Below, in pieces: positions 1-5,994 of a stretch of 33,444 bases of DNA (position 1 is the first letter of the stretch; each line of letters opens with the position of its first letter). The notes below the pieces were generated by a model, which ran no database searches, was not told the origin of the DNA, and was given only the letters and a program-made list of their open reading frames with translations. The translations under genes were made by a program, and so were the position numbers. Source of the DNA: a virus; the IMG/VR virus record IMGVR_UViG_3300012361_000217, positions 1 to 33,444 of that record; one strand, written 5' to 3'.

Positions 1-304
1 TGAGCACGGCTTCGCTGAGGTTGGCTCCATTGAGCTTGGCTCCGCTGATCTTGGCTTTGCTGAGGAGGGCATGGCTGTGGCTCAGGTCGGCTCCGCTCAG
101 GTCGGCTCCGCTCAGGTCGGCTCCGCTCAGGTTGGCTTCGCTCAGGTCGGCTCCGGTTAGGTTGGCTTCGCTCAGGTCGGCTCCGGTTAGGTTGGCTCCG
201 CGCAGGTTGGCTTCGACAACCGTATCTTTAACCGTATTATCTTCTTTTTCAAATTCAAATAATACTGTTCCAAAAATTGACTTTATTTGTATTTTTGTTT
301 TCAT
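1..304 (-). CDS. Pentapeptide-repeat protein, C-terminus cut by window edge
   Basis: On the minus strand an ATG at 304-302 opens a frame that runs off the left edge (at least 101 codons). After about 33 N-terminal residues ([20 protein letters not shown], then acidic residues) the protein becomes tandem A(D/N)LxG/E pentads such as [15 protein letters not shown] and ADLSG. This is the pentapeptide-repeat family signature, which folds as a right-handed beta-helix. AAGGA lies upstream of the ATG at a normal SD distance. The stop of the preceding gene is 3 nt upstream, so it is the last visible gene of the minus-strand operon. Function is unknown: pentapeptide proteins of this N-terminal type are common in phages, and some others mimic DNA. 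The GC-rich repetitive repeat DNA contrasts with the AT-rich N-terminus. Plus-strand open frames across it are shadows. Confidence 0.9.
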   Translation of the reverse strand, partial: MKTKIQIKSIFGTVLFEFEKEDNTVKDTVVEANLRGANLTGADLSEANLTGADLSEANLSGADLSGADLSGADLSHSHALLSKAKISGAKLNGANLSEAVL

Positions 305-307
305 ATC

Positions 308-508
308 TCAATCCTTTTTATTCAAAAAGTATAGTCCCGCGAAAAATGTTAAGGTAATTAAGCTTGCTATTACAACCACAATCAAAAATTCACCTACTTG
401 TATCCAACTAAAGCCTTTGTTAGTAAATCCCAGTATAAATAAAAATAAACCGGATGGAATTAAGACAAGAATTGAACCTATAATTTTATTCTTTAACTTT
501 CTATTCAT
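308..508 (-). CDS. Small two-helix membrane protein
   Basis: A 66-residue protein with a basic N-terminus (MNRKLKNK) and two hydrophobic stretches at about residues 9-27 and 41-61, ending in NKKD. This predicts two transmembrane helices and a hairpin topology. Its start overlaps the stop of the upstream gene by 4 nt (ATGA), and its stop is 3 nt from the pentapeptide gene, so it is co-transcribed. The family is not recognised. A small phage membrane protein could act in lysis, superinfection immunity or membrane remodelling, but nothing here selects one. Confidence 0.65.
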   Translation of the reverse strand: MNRKLKNKIIGSILVLIPSGLFLFILGFTNKGFSWIQVGEFLIVVVIASLITLTFFAGLYFLNKKD

Positions 509-690
509 ATACTGTTAACAAAAAATAGAAATCCTGATATTACTATGCAAAGTATGTCTGTAAAAATTATCGCGAAAGCAAGAGCTGTTAAAAGATTAGC
601 TTGTTTATATGGATTCAAAACATACCAAAGTGCCCATATTGAAATGAACAGAATCGGTAAAAGTCCTAATAAACCCCATTTATTTTTCAT
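505..690 (-). CDS. Small two-helix membrane protein
   Basis: A 61-residue protein with hydrophobic segments at about residues 5-25 and 34-58 separated by a short polar turn (NPYKQ). It is very similar in architecture to the next gene, with which it overlaps by 4 nt (ATGA), so the two may work as a pair. No SD is visible; the leader is AT-rich (TTTTAAAAG before the ATG). Function is unknown. Confidence 0.6.
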   Translation of the reverse strand: MKNKWGLLGLLPILFISIWALWYVLNPYKQANLLTALAFAIIFTDILCIVISGFLFFVNSI

Positions 691-713
691 CTTTTAAAAT
701 ATTACTTAGTACT

Positions 714-836
714 CTAAAACAAATTGCATACATTACCATACGCGTCCCGGTCATGAGACCCTTTACGAAAACTTATTTCAAGTTCTTCTTCAGACTCTAT
801 CTTAAATTGATCTAGTATTTCTTTATTTGTTTTCAT
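714..836 (-). CDS. Small 40-residue acidic protein
   Basis: A short ORF beginning MKTNKEILDQF and ending GNVCNLF. Its ATG overlaps the stop of the upstream fibronectin-like gene in an ATGA arrangement (833-836), the same coupling seen at other junctions here, which is the main reason to believe it is translated. It is acidic in the middle (ESEEELE) and has no predicted membrane segment. No family is recognised. Confidence 0.45.
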   Translation of the reverse strand: MKTNKEILDQFKIESEEELEISFRKGSHDRDAYGNVCNLF

Positions 837-1360
837 GGATCAATAATAGAAGTACATTGAGCGCATCCATTCATATAGCTGCAAATTTGCGCATAAACAG
901 AATTTCCGGGACTTAAATAATTAATACTATAATTTCCTGAATTTGCCGGTAAAATTACCCCATAGATAAGACCCATAGGAGAATAACCATAGTTAATAGC
1001 TTGTATCTCTATATTTTTTGCCGTAGACGGCCACCAGCTAAAATTAACTGAAGTTGAGGATTCACGTTTAAATACCGGATTGACCGGACCACTAAAAGGA
1101 ATATTACAAACAGCATGGGGAGCTTGCCAAGGAGTAGTATTAACTTCAGGAGTAGAATTATTTGATAAAATTGGAGTAATAGTTGGAGTTAATTGAATAG
1201 GAGAAGGAGTAACTACAGATTCCGGTATCGGAGTTGGAAATATCTTTTTACAACTTGAATAAGCGGAAGCGGGAAACGCGTTCCAAAACCAGAGCGCTAT
1301 AATTAACGCGCTATATATTCCCCAGATAAAAAATAGTAAATCAAATTTAATTTTCATTGT
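833..1360 (-). CDS. Membrane-anchored or secreted protein with P/T-rich linker and FN3-like domain
   Basis: Residues 1-30 form a signal peptide or membrane anchor (MKIKFDLLFFIWGIYSALII, then more hydrophobics) ending near PASAYSS. Residues about 38-75 are a Pro/Thr/Ser-rich linker. The C-terminal part has alternating beta-strand pattern and motifs like SVNFSWWPS and SPGNSVYAQICSY, resembling a fibronectin type III sandwich, with several Cys that could form disulfides outside the cell. I chose ATG 1360 because the longer frame begins at a TTG touching its possible SD and adds a charged segment before the signal sequence. It overlaps the upstream gene by 14 nt. It could act on the host surface, for example in exclusion or adhesion; this is inference. 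Confidence 0.6.
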   Translation of the reverse strand, partial: TMKIKFDLLFFIWGIYSALIIALWFWNAFPASAYSSCKKIFPTPIPESVVTPSPIQLTPTITPILSNNSTPEVNTTPWQAPHAVCNIPFSGPVNPVFKRESSTSVNFSWWPSTAKNIEIQAINYGYSPMGLIYGVILPANSGNYSINYLSPGNSVYAQICSYMNGCAQCTSIIDP

Positions 1361-1640
1361 TAGGTTTAAAAGTAATAAAACTTGTTTCTTTTTCCAAAAT
1401 AGCAACTCCTGTTAGTTCTTCTGTTTTTTTTAAACGGGATAAAAGTTCTTTTTGTTTTTCTACTGCCGTAGAATATTCATAAGATTTACGCGAACTATAA
1501 AATAGTGTTCCTTGAGAAGTTTTATGGTAATTTAATCCTTCCCAATCTTCATCAAAGAGTTCCATTTCCAATTTTTTTCTTTCTTCTTCTAAAGCGTTAA
1601 GTTTTAATTTGACTTCAATATAAATTTGAAATTTATTCAT
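1347..1640 (-). CDS. Small coiled-coil protein of unknown function
   Basis: 97 residues, highly charged, with heptad-like helices at about residues 9-30 (rich in Lys, Glu and Leu) and 58-75, joined by a Tyr/Ser-rich middle (LFYSSRKSYEYS). It looks like a soluble oligomerising protein. It sits inside the minus-strand accessory operon and overlaps the next gene by 14 nt. No SD is visible before the ATG. No known family is recognised. Confidence 0.6.
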   Translation of the reverse strand: MNKFQIYIEVKLKLNALEEERKKLEMELFDEDWEGLNYHKTSQGTLFYSSRKSYEYSTAVEKQKELLSRLKKTEELTGVAILEKETSFITFKPNNEN

Positions 1641-1660
1641 AATTTTAAATTAGTTTCCGC

Positions 1661-1858
1661 TTAAAAATTTTCATCTGATTTTTCTGAAATCATGTCCCTG
1701 ACAAACTTTGTTCCCTCAACAAAGCAATCAAACATCGCTTTCCTATGGCTCTCCGGTATAGAGAAAAAGTCAATATTGTTCCATTTGCAAGCATTTACCA
1801 AAGCCGCAATCACACTCTTTTTTGCCTGCTCTTTGTTTTCTTGCGATAGTTCCTGCAT
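1661..1858 (-). CDS. Small helical protein of unknown function
   Basis: 65 residues from ATG 1858 (MQELSQENKEQAKKSVIAAL). A TTG at 1879 would give seven more residues, but it lies inside the 22-codon upstream ORF. The ATG is 4 nt after that ORF's stop, so translational coupling is plausible. The protein is mostly helical, with the segment ESHRKAMFDCFVEGTKFVRD and an acidic C-terminus. Function is not recognised. Confidence 0.6.
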   Translation of the reverse strand: MQELSQENKEQAKKSVIAALVNACKWNNIDFFSIPESHRKAMFDCFVEGTKFVRDMISEKSDENF

Positions 1859-1862
1859 ATTT

Positions 1863-1931
1863 TTATTTATCTTGCTCAAATTTAAATAGTACTGTTCCCC
1901 AAATTAATTTAATTTCTATCTCCTGTTTCAT
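1863..1931 (-). CDS. 22-residue mini-protein matching the N-terminus of the pentapeptide gene
   Basis: A short ORF (MKQEIEIKLIWGTVLFKFEQ, then DK and TAA). Aligned with the first 22 residues of the pentapeptide protein at the left edge, about 13 positions are identical, including IK, I, GTVLF and FE. It therefore looks like an isolated copy of that N-terminal cap without repeats. Its ATG is 8 nt downstream of a consensus -10 box, so the message would be nearly leaderless. It could be a real microprotein, a leader ORF coupled to the next gene, or a remnant of a decayed pentapeptide gene. Confidence 0.45.
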   Translation of the reverse strand: MKQEIEIKLIWGTVLFKFEQDK

Positions 1932-1939
1932 ATAAAGAT

Positions 1940-1968
1940 ATATTATTACTTCTTTTTTCTTTTGTCAA
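1940..1968 (-). promoter_or_regulatory. Sigma70-type promoter for the left accessory operon
   Basis: On the minus strand: TTGACA (1968-1963), a 17-nt spacer, TAATAT (1945-1940). The -35 is perfect and the -10 close to consensus. The predicted start site at about 1933 is nearly on the ATG at 1931. Confidence 0.7.
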
Positions 1969-1991
1969 GTAAGAAGAATAATATAGAAATA

Positions 1992-2021
1992 TTGTCTTTT
2001 AATATTCAGATAGATTATGAT
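1992..2021 (+). promoter_or_regulatory. Candidate promoter for the lysis cassette
   Basis: TTGTCT (1992-1997), an 18-nt spacer, TATGAT (2016-2021). It diverges from the minus-strand promoter at 1940-1968. The predicted start lies 3-4 nt before ATG 2032, which favours that ATG over the one at 2017, since the latter overlaps the -10 box. The -35 is only a 4/6 match. Confidence 0.4.
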
Positions 2022-2031
2022 AAATCATATT

Positions 2032-2346
2032 ATGAATAATACTCCCGGGAGTGTAAATGAAAGAGTAGCGGTTGTAGAAAATAAACTGGAAACTATAACT
2101 TTAAGATTAGAATCGGTAAGTATTGATATTAAAGTTATATCAACAAGTATAGAAAAAATATTAACACAAAAAATAGCCGGTGATACAAGGTTAAATATGG
2201 AATTGGAAAATTTAAAAGAAGAGGTAAAGGGATTAAAAATGAAAAGCGGTATGTGGATATTTATGACTCCTACTTTATCGGCAATTATCGGGAGTATTTT
2301 AACGTTTTTAATTATTTTCTATTTTCAACATATAAATAGTCCTTAA
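2032..2346 (+). CDS. XhlA-like lysis membrane protein
   Basis: 104 residues: a heptad-rich coiled coil at about 10-70 (RVAVVENKLETITLRLESVS region) followed by one transmembrane segment at about 78-99 and a short polar tail. This is the architecture of the haemolysin XhlA family, phage proteins found beside holins and endolysins. Here the endolysin and a holin-like gene follow directly, which supports a role in cell lysis at the inner membrane. An in-frame ATG at 2017 would add five residues but overlaps the putative -10 box. There is no SD, so initiation is probably leaderless. The family assignment rests on architecture and context. Confidence 0.65.
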   Translation: MNNTPGSVNERVAVVENKLETITLRLESVSIDIKVISTSIEKILTQKIAGDTRLNMELENLKEEVKGLKMKSGMWIFMTPTLSAIIGSILTFLIIFYFQHINSP

Positions 2347-2349
2347 TTT

Positions 2350-2775
2350 ATGTTAAAATTAATTATGGACTGCGCTTTGTTAGATTTTGTTAATAAATAT
2401 TTCGGAGTTGCCAATACAGGAAATACCCCGCAAAATAAAGGTCAATGCGTCGGGCTGGTAAGCGTGTATATGGATAGTCTAGGAATAGCCCATGAATGGG
2501 GTAATGCTAAGGATTTATTAGAAAATGCGGACCTGAATAAGTTTGAGGTGATATATAATGATCCGGATAATTATGATCAATATCCGAAACCGGGAAACAT
2601 TATGGTTTTGGGTAAAACGTGGGGTAATGGGTTCGGACATACGGGTGTTGTATTAAGAGCTAACGGTTACTCATTTTCTCTTTTTGACCAGAATAATCCC
2701 GCGGGACATACGCCTACTATTACTAATTTTCCTAATTATGCCGGAGTATCGGGTTGGCTCAATCCTAAAGTATGA
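2350..2775 (+). CDS. CHAP-domain endolysin
   Basis: 141 residues forming essentially one CHAP (cysteine, histidine-dependent amidohydrolase/peptidase) domain. The catalytic Cys is C33 in NKGQCVGLV, the His is H97 in NGFGHTGVV, and the third residue lies in the LFDQNNP segment (113-115). PKPGNIMVLG (79-88) is the usual strand preceding the His. The enzyme should cleave peptidoglycan peptide cross-links or the amide bond. No signal peptide or separate wall-binding domain is present, so export would depend on the neighbouring holin. It lies 3 nt after the XhlA-like gene and overlaps the holin-like gene by 4 nt. An internal ATG at 2365 is an alternative start. Confidence 0.9.
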   Translation: MLKLIMDCALLDFVNKYFGVANTGNTPQNKGQCVGLVSVYMDSLGIAHEWGNAKDLLENADLNKFEVIYNDPDNYDQYPKPGNIMVLGKTWGNGFGHTGVVLRANGYSFSLFDQNNPAGHTPTITNFPNYAGVSGWLNPKV

Positions 2776-3092
2776 AAAATTTAATAAGCTCTTTAGCTGG
2801 TTATAAGACATATTTTTTATCTCTTTCGTTAGCATCGGCAGTTTCGGGATCTATGGCGGCGGGATCCATAAAACCGGAAAACGGAATATTATATATCCTC
2901 AGCTGCCTAATTATAATGGCATTAAGAAGCGCGTTAAAAACCGAAAGAGGAAAATTAACGCAAGATTTAGCTTCAAAACTTTTAAGTCAAGCCCCGGAAA
3001 AATCAACCGCTCCCCAACCGGATGTAGATACCCTTATGTCTTCAATAAAAAACGCGTTAGAAGAGGTTTTAAAACCAAAGACGGCTAATTAA
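2772..3092 (+). CDS. Holin-like two-helix membrane protein
   Basis: 106 residues with two hydrophobic segments at about 12-32 and 37-52 and a charged, Pro/Gln-containing cytoplasmic-type tail (KTERGKLTQDLASKLL onward). The start overlaps the endolysin stop (ATGA). Size, topology and position after a CHAP endolysin fit a phage holin that opens the inner membrane. No precise holin family is recognised. It ends 3 nt before the convergent minus-strand gene, so the two transcripts converge here. Confidence 0.7.
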   Translation: MKNLISSLAGYKTYFLSLSLASAVSGSMAAGSIKPENGILYILSCLIIMALRSALKTERGKLTQDLASKLLSQAPEKSTAPQPDVDTLMSSIKNALEEVLKPKTAN

Positions 3093-3095
3093 CCC

Positions 3096-3446
3096 TTATG
3101 ACTCTAAAAAGAGGCATTGCGGGTATTTTTTTAAAAACATTTTTTTCTTTAATATATAAACAGGTGTTCTAATTCCCTTAACGTCTTCAACAACCCGTAT
3201 ATTTTCAGAAGTTTCATAAACAAAGTCGGCAATATAACTAATTTCACGGATTTTATTACCATATATATCCGCAAATCCTTTCTGAAGAACAAATTTTTTC
3301 TGAAGTTCAAGGTTTTTAATTATTTTTCTTTTTTCCAAATTTTTTAAAATTAAATAAGTATCAGCTTCTTTTTTTGAAGCGAAGACAATATTATCAATTG
3401 AGGTTTTTTTAGCTTTATATTTATTAAATGGAATCGGGAATTTCAT
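3096..3446 (-). CDS. DUF1064 phage nuclease-like protein
   Basis: 116 residues matching the DUF1064 pattern: N-terminal NKYKAKKTSIDNIVFASKKE, a helix TYLILKNLEKRKIIKNLELQ, then FVLQKGF, ISYIADFVYE and VVEDVKGIRTPVY. The ADF...EDVKG arrangement resembles a PD-(D/E)xK nuclease core, with D in ADF and the E/D-x-K of VEDVKG as candidate metal and catalytic residues. Proteins of this type sit in phage replication and recombination modules. It is co-transcribed with the ssDNA-binding protein (23-nt overlap), so a role on recombination intermediates is plausible. The nuclease activity is inference. Confidence 0.8.
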   Translation of the reverse strand: MKFPIPFNKYKAKKTSIDNIVFASKKEADTYLILKNLEKRKIIKNLELQKKFVLQKGFADIYGNKIREISYIADFVYETSENIRVVEDVKGIRTPVYILKKKMFLKKYPQCLFLES

Positions 3447-3987
3447 CGGGATTTACGCTTACGGCAAAAGGATCTTCTCCGGAGTAAAGCGCGTTTAAAT
3501 TTATAAACATATCTTTGTACAGCTGTACAACTCCTTTGTCTAAAGGTTCTTTAGGATCCGGTGTTGTAGAATAAGAAGTTTTACCGTTTTCGACTGATTT
3601 AACAATAACCAAGTCATATTCGTTAGGATTGCCCCATTTCTTATTCTCCGCCAGAGACTTAATCGCGTTCATTATGGATTTTTGGGTTATCTCTAAAATC
3701 TGAATACTTTTACTTCTGTAATTGTAGACAGGAAATGCCCAGAAGTGTTTAGGTATTTCTATTTCTCCGGTTTTAGGATTTAATTCAAGTTCGGACGCCG
3801 GAACCGCTACATTGGGTTTTAATCTTACAGGCATACGGCCTTTATCAGCAGTTTTCCAGTAAACAGTTCCCATAACCGCCGTTTCATTAATGAATGAACC
3901 CAAAATCCGGAAAATATTTTCCCCTTCCTCAAATTTCATATATTTACTGATTTGAGGTATTTCGTAATCTTTATTAAAAAAATCCAT
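3424..3987 (-). CDS. Phage single-stranded DNA-binding protein (gp32-like OB fold)
   Basis: 187 residues. The segment KFEEGENIFRILGSF (about 18-32), the conserved block HFWAFPVYNYRSKSIQILEI (81-100) and YSTTPDPKEPLDKG (about 138-151) are typical of the phage ssDNA-binding proteins related to T4 gp32. The C-terminus is acidic (VNPDEIPDSI), as in many SSBs where the tail recruits partners. It would coat ssDNA in replication and recombination. It lies between a zinc-ribbon protein and the DUF1064 nuclease-like gene on one minus-strand transcript. Confidence 0.85.
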   Translation of the reverse strand: MDFFNKDYEIPQISKYMKFEEGENIFRILGSFINETAVMGTVYWKTADKGRMPVRLKPNVAVPASELELNPKTGEIEIPKHFWAFPVYNYRSKSIQILEITQKSIMNAIKSLAENKKWGNPNEYDLVIVKSVENGKTSYSTTPDPKEPLDKGVVQLYKDMFINLNALYSGEDPFAVSVNPDEIPDSI

Positions 3988-3989
3988 AA

Positions 3990-4283
3990 TTAAATTAAAG
4001 TGTATCCCGTATTTTCTAAATTATCAACATAGCCGGAATCACAATTAAAACATTTACAATTATATTTATAGAATTCTATTTCCATTCCTATATTTAAAGT
4101 TCTTCCGCATCCGGCACAAACTAAAGGGGAATATCTGATTTCTATATTTTTTAAAAGTTTTAAAGCTATGACCGATGTAATTTGTAAAACTTCCAAACTT
4201 TCTTTTTTATATTTTTTTTCAAGATGATCCGATAATTTACGCCCTTCAATTAATAGTGAATTTATTATATCTATGTTATTCAT
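3990..4283 (-). CDS. Small zinc-ribbon protein
   Basis: 97 residues from ATG 4283. An N-terminal helical half is followed by a four-Cys ribbon: CAGC (first pair) and a second group CKCFNC about 20 residues later. This looks like a structural zinc site. The longer open frame extends upstream, but its extra residues overlap the HTH gene. ATG 4283 overlaps the HTH gene's end by 8 nt, and ATG 4289 is an alternative. The gene is part of the early minus-strand operon with the SSB. Function is unknown; nucleic-acid binding or transcription control is possible. Confidence 0.6.
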   Translation of the reverse strand: MNNIDIINSLLIEGRKLSDHLEKKYKKESLEVLQITSVIALKLLKNIEIRYSPLVCAGCGRTLNIGMEIEFYKYNCKCFNCDSGYVDNLENTGYTLI

Positions 4284-4473
4284 AAGCATTTTTAGACAAA
4301 AAGTATGTACGCGTGCTGTAAGGTAAGTGGACAATAAACTTTTTATCAAATTTATCATGAGTTAGCCAATTGTGCAGGGTACGTTGTGTAACCATAAGTT
4401 CATCAGCTTTTTCTACTAAAGTTAATAGCTTCAACTCTTTACCCATTATAAATATTGTTTTAGGATATTTCAT
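4276..4473 (-). CDS. Small helix-turn-helix DNA-binding protein (excisionase/MerR-like)
   Basis: 65 residues. LVEKADELMVTQRTLHNWLT (about 19-38) is a helix-turn-helix of the excisionase/MerR-like helix_turn_helix class, and the rest (LPYSTRTYFLSKNAYE) fits the wing region. It is the first gene after a consensus promoter (-10 at 4493-4488) and is probably an early regulator or a factor that loads at the phage DNA. No integrase is visible in the window, so an excisionase role is unsupported. TSS to ATG would be about 8 nt. Confidence 0.7.
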   Translation of the reverse strand: MKYPKTIFIMGKELKLLTLVEKADELMVTQRTLHNWLTHDKFDKKFIVHLPYSTRTYFLSKNAYE

Positions 4474-4487
4474 ATTATTTCTTCTCT

Positions 4488-4516
4488 ATAATACAACAAA
4501 TATTGTATATTGTCAA
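4488..4516 (-). promoter_or_regulatory. Sigma70-type promoter for the HTH/SSB operon
   Basis: Minus strand TTGACA (4516-4511), 17-nt spacer, TATTAT (4493-4488). The 3' end of the spacer plus the start of the -10 reads TATTTGTTGTA, the same string as in the promoter at 4754-4782, so the two are probably co-regulated or duplicated. Confidence 0.75.
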
Positions 4517-4539
4517 ATAGTATTTATAAATAAAATATA

Positions 4540-4731
4540 TTATAATTGGTTTAAAACCACTTCCCGGTTTTTAAATGGAAGAAAAGCAATCGCATTACCT
4601 TCCCGTAATTTTTTTTTAAAACTTTCAAATTCTGATAATTCACAAGAAAAATATCCTCGCGCATTACGGTTTTTATAAAAAACCATGCAATGGACTAAAT
4701 TTTCTTTAATCGGTAAGGTATATTTTTTCAT
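4540..4731 (-). CDS. Small early protein of unknown function
   Basis: 63 residues from ATG 4731 (MKKYTLPIKENLVHCMVFYK) with a charged C-terminal half (ESFKKKLREGNAIAFLPFKN). A longer upstream extension of the frame would run through the promoter and antisense to the terminase small subunit start, so I reject it. The gene has its own consensus promoter at 4754-4782 and about a 15-nt leader. The compact alpha/beta pattern is not recognised as a known family. Confidence 0.6.
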   Translation of the reverse strand: MKKYTLPIKENLVHCMVFYKNRNARGYFSCELSEFESFKKKLREGNAIAFLPFKNREVVLNQL

Positions 4732-4753
4732 ATTTTCTTTATTAACTTTCTGT

Positions 4754-4782
4754 ATTGTACAACAAATAAGGAAGGATGTCAA
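4754..4782 (-). promoter_or_regulatory. Sigma70-type promoter for the 63-residue early gene
   Basis: Minus strand TTGACA (4782-4777), 17-nt spacer, TACAAT (4759-4754). It shares TATTTGTTGTA across the spacer/-10 junction with the promoter at 4488-4516. Confidence 0.75.
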
Positions 4783-4809
4783 GTAGCAATATGAAAGGTG
4801 AAATATATC

Positions 4810-4818
4810 TGGTATAAC
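4810..4818 (+). promoter_or_regulatory. Candidate extended -10 promoter for terminase small subunit
   Basis: TGGTATAAC (TG-N-TATAAC) lies 7 nt before ATG 4826, with no good -35 (ATGAAA at 4791-4796 at best). If used, transcription would begin at or next to the start codon, giving a leaderless message. No SD precedes this gene. Confidence 0.35.
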
Positions 4819-4825
4819 CATATAT

Positions 4826-5293
4826 ATGCCATTTGGAGGTAAAAAGGTAGGAATAACATTAAAACAAAAAAGATTCGCTAGAGAATATGTGAGGAATGGA
4901 GGCAATGCGAGCAAAGCCGCTTTAAAGGTTTATGAAGTTATGCCTAAATTTGCTAAGAATCAAGGCGCGTCTGTTCTTAAAAGCCCCAATGTCCAGAAAG
5001 AAATTAAAGATATACTTAATGCAAATGGTTTATCTTTAGATGATCTTACCCAAAAAGCTGTAGATGTTGTTAACAAAGGCCTAGAAGAAGGGACCCCTAG
5101 TTTTTCATCCGCTAGTGATATGTTAAAATTTTTGTTCAAAATTCACGACGTTGTTCCGGCAAGCAAATCGATGTCCGCAAAGCTAAACATCAAGACAGAA
5201 AAACCTTCCGAGTTTGACCTTAAACAAGGAAAAGAGACATTATTATTATTAAATAAATTATCCGATAGTCTGCTAAAAGAGTTAGAAAAATAA
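4826..5293 (+). CDS. terS: Terminase small subunit
   Basis: 155 residues. LTLKQ-type opening (GITLKQKRFAREYVRNGGNA), then KAALKVYEVMPKFAKNQGAS and VLKSPNVQKEIKDIL form the helical N-terminal DNA-binding domain of the Terminase_2 family. The remainder, SLDDLTQKAVDVVNKGLEEG onward, is the oligomerisation part. TerS recognises the packaging site and feeds DNA to TerL. It is unusual that TerL lies 3.2 kb away, beyond the putative origin and a minus-strand operon. The gene start overlaps nothing else in sense and has no SD. Confidence 0.85.
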   Translation: MPFGGKKVGITLKQKRFAREYVRNGGNASKAALKVYEVMPKFAKNQGASVLKSPNVQKEIKDILNANGLSLDDLTQKAVDVVNKGLEEGTPSFSSASDMLKFLFKIHDVVPASKSMSAKLNIKTEKPSEFDLKQGKETLLLLNKLSDSLLKELEK

Positions 5294-5705
5294 TCTTATA
5301 GTTCACATCACGTCGTACAATATACAATTTACGACATGTATTCTTCTTATAAGATATAATTCATTAAAATATCAAAAATGTTAAAATCCATGACCCCGGA
5401 TACCCCCTTCTCTCCCTCATATCTATATAAGTTAGTCTGACATGAATACGAACTATATTTTTTGTAATTTTATATAGTATTCATTATGGTATACAAGATA
5501 CTTTATCTAATAGATAAAAGAAGAATAGAACAATTAATATCTCGTTAATATGACGTACGTCATAATGATCATCAGGAACCCCAGGCGTTTTTGATTATAT
5601 CACAAGTTTGTAATAAACAAGCACAAATTTATTTTAGCAAAATAAATTAATTAAAAGAGATATTAATATATCATTAGTTAATTAAAGAGGTAGTATAGTA
5701 ATTTC
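5294..5705. other. Non-coding stretch left of the iteron array
   Basis: About 410 bp with no credible ORF on either strand. It is AT-rich, with one GC-richer patch around 5391-5415. It contains an imperfect inverted repeat (ATGAATAC...CTATAT around 5441-5458 against ATATAGTATTCAT around 5472-5484) and the 16-bp palindrome listed separately. Together with the iterons this forms a roughly 700-bp regulatory or replication region. Confidence 0.6.
5549..5564. promoter_or_regulatory. Perfect 16-bp palindrome, candidate operator
   Basis: TATGACGTACGTCATA is a perfect palindrome, followed at once by a second small one, ATGATCAT (5565-5572). A perfect 16-mer in an intergenic region beside repeats suggests a site for a dimeric DNA-binding protein. 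The HTH protein of the neighbouring operon is one candidate, but no link can be shown. Confidence 0.4.
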
Positions 5706-5963
5706 TATGGTGAGTTATGGTGAGTTATGGTGAGTTGCTATGGTTAGTTTTAGCTTGGATAGACAACCTTATGGTGAGTTATGGTTAGTTTAATGGTATA
5801 TATCATACAAATATTTAATATTTCTTATAAAGAGGGATAAAGAAGAAAATATTAAATATACAGCTGCATATACCCTAAAACTAACCATAACTAACCATAA
5901 CTCACCATAAGGTTGATAGGACAATAAAAATTTTATGGTGGGTTATGGTGGGTTATGGTGGGT
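5706..5963. repeat. Iteron array, candidate phage replication origin
   Basis: Twelve copies of a 10-bp unit TATGGT(G/T)(A/G)GT: three head-to-tail (5706-5735), one at 5739-5748, two at 5770-5789, three inverted (5880-5909) and three of the TATGGTGGGT variant (5934-5963). The 5765-5790 and 5889-5914 segments are a perfect 26-bp inverted repeat flanking an AT-rich core that holds ATATTTAATATTT and its mirror. Ten-bp periodicity puts the units on one DNA face. The 3' end of the SF3 helicase gene follows. P4-type helicases bind iterons at their origins, so an origin is the leading reading; an operator array is the alternative. Confidence 0.7.
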
Positions 5964-5994
5964 TTGAAAACAGTAAAAAAAAATCTTTAATATA

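Noticed and set aside
21-518. 165-codon plus-strand ORF of Arg/Leu/Ala repeats
   Set aside because: It is antisense to the pentapeptide repeats and the small membrane protein gene, which have convincing families or coupling.
3093-3132. Possible bidirectional terminator between the holin-like and DUF1064 genes
   Set aside because: Only a 4-bp CTCT/AGAG stem with a weak CCC/GGG outer pair precedes the T-run; too weak to call.
4732-4914. N-terminal extension of the 63-residue minus-strand gene
   Set aside because: It would run through a consensus promoter and antisense to the terminase small subunit; the internal ATG at 4731 fits the promoter.
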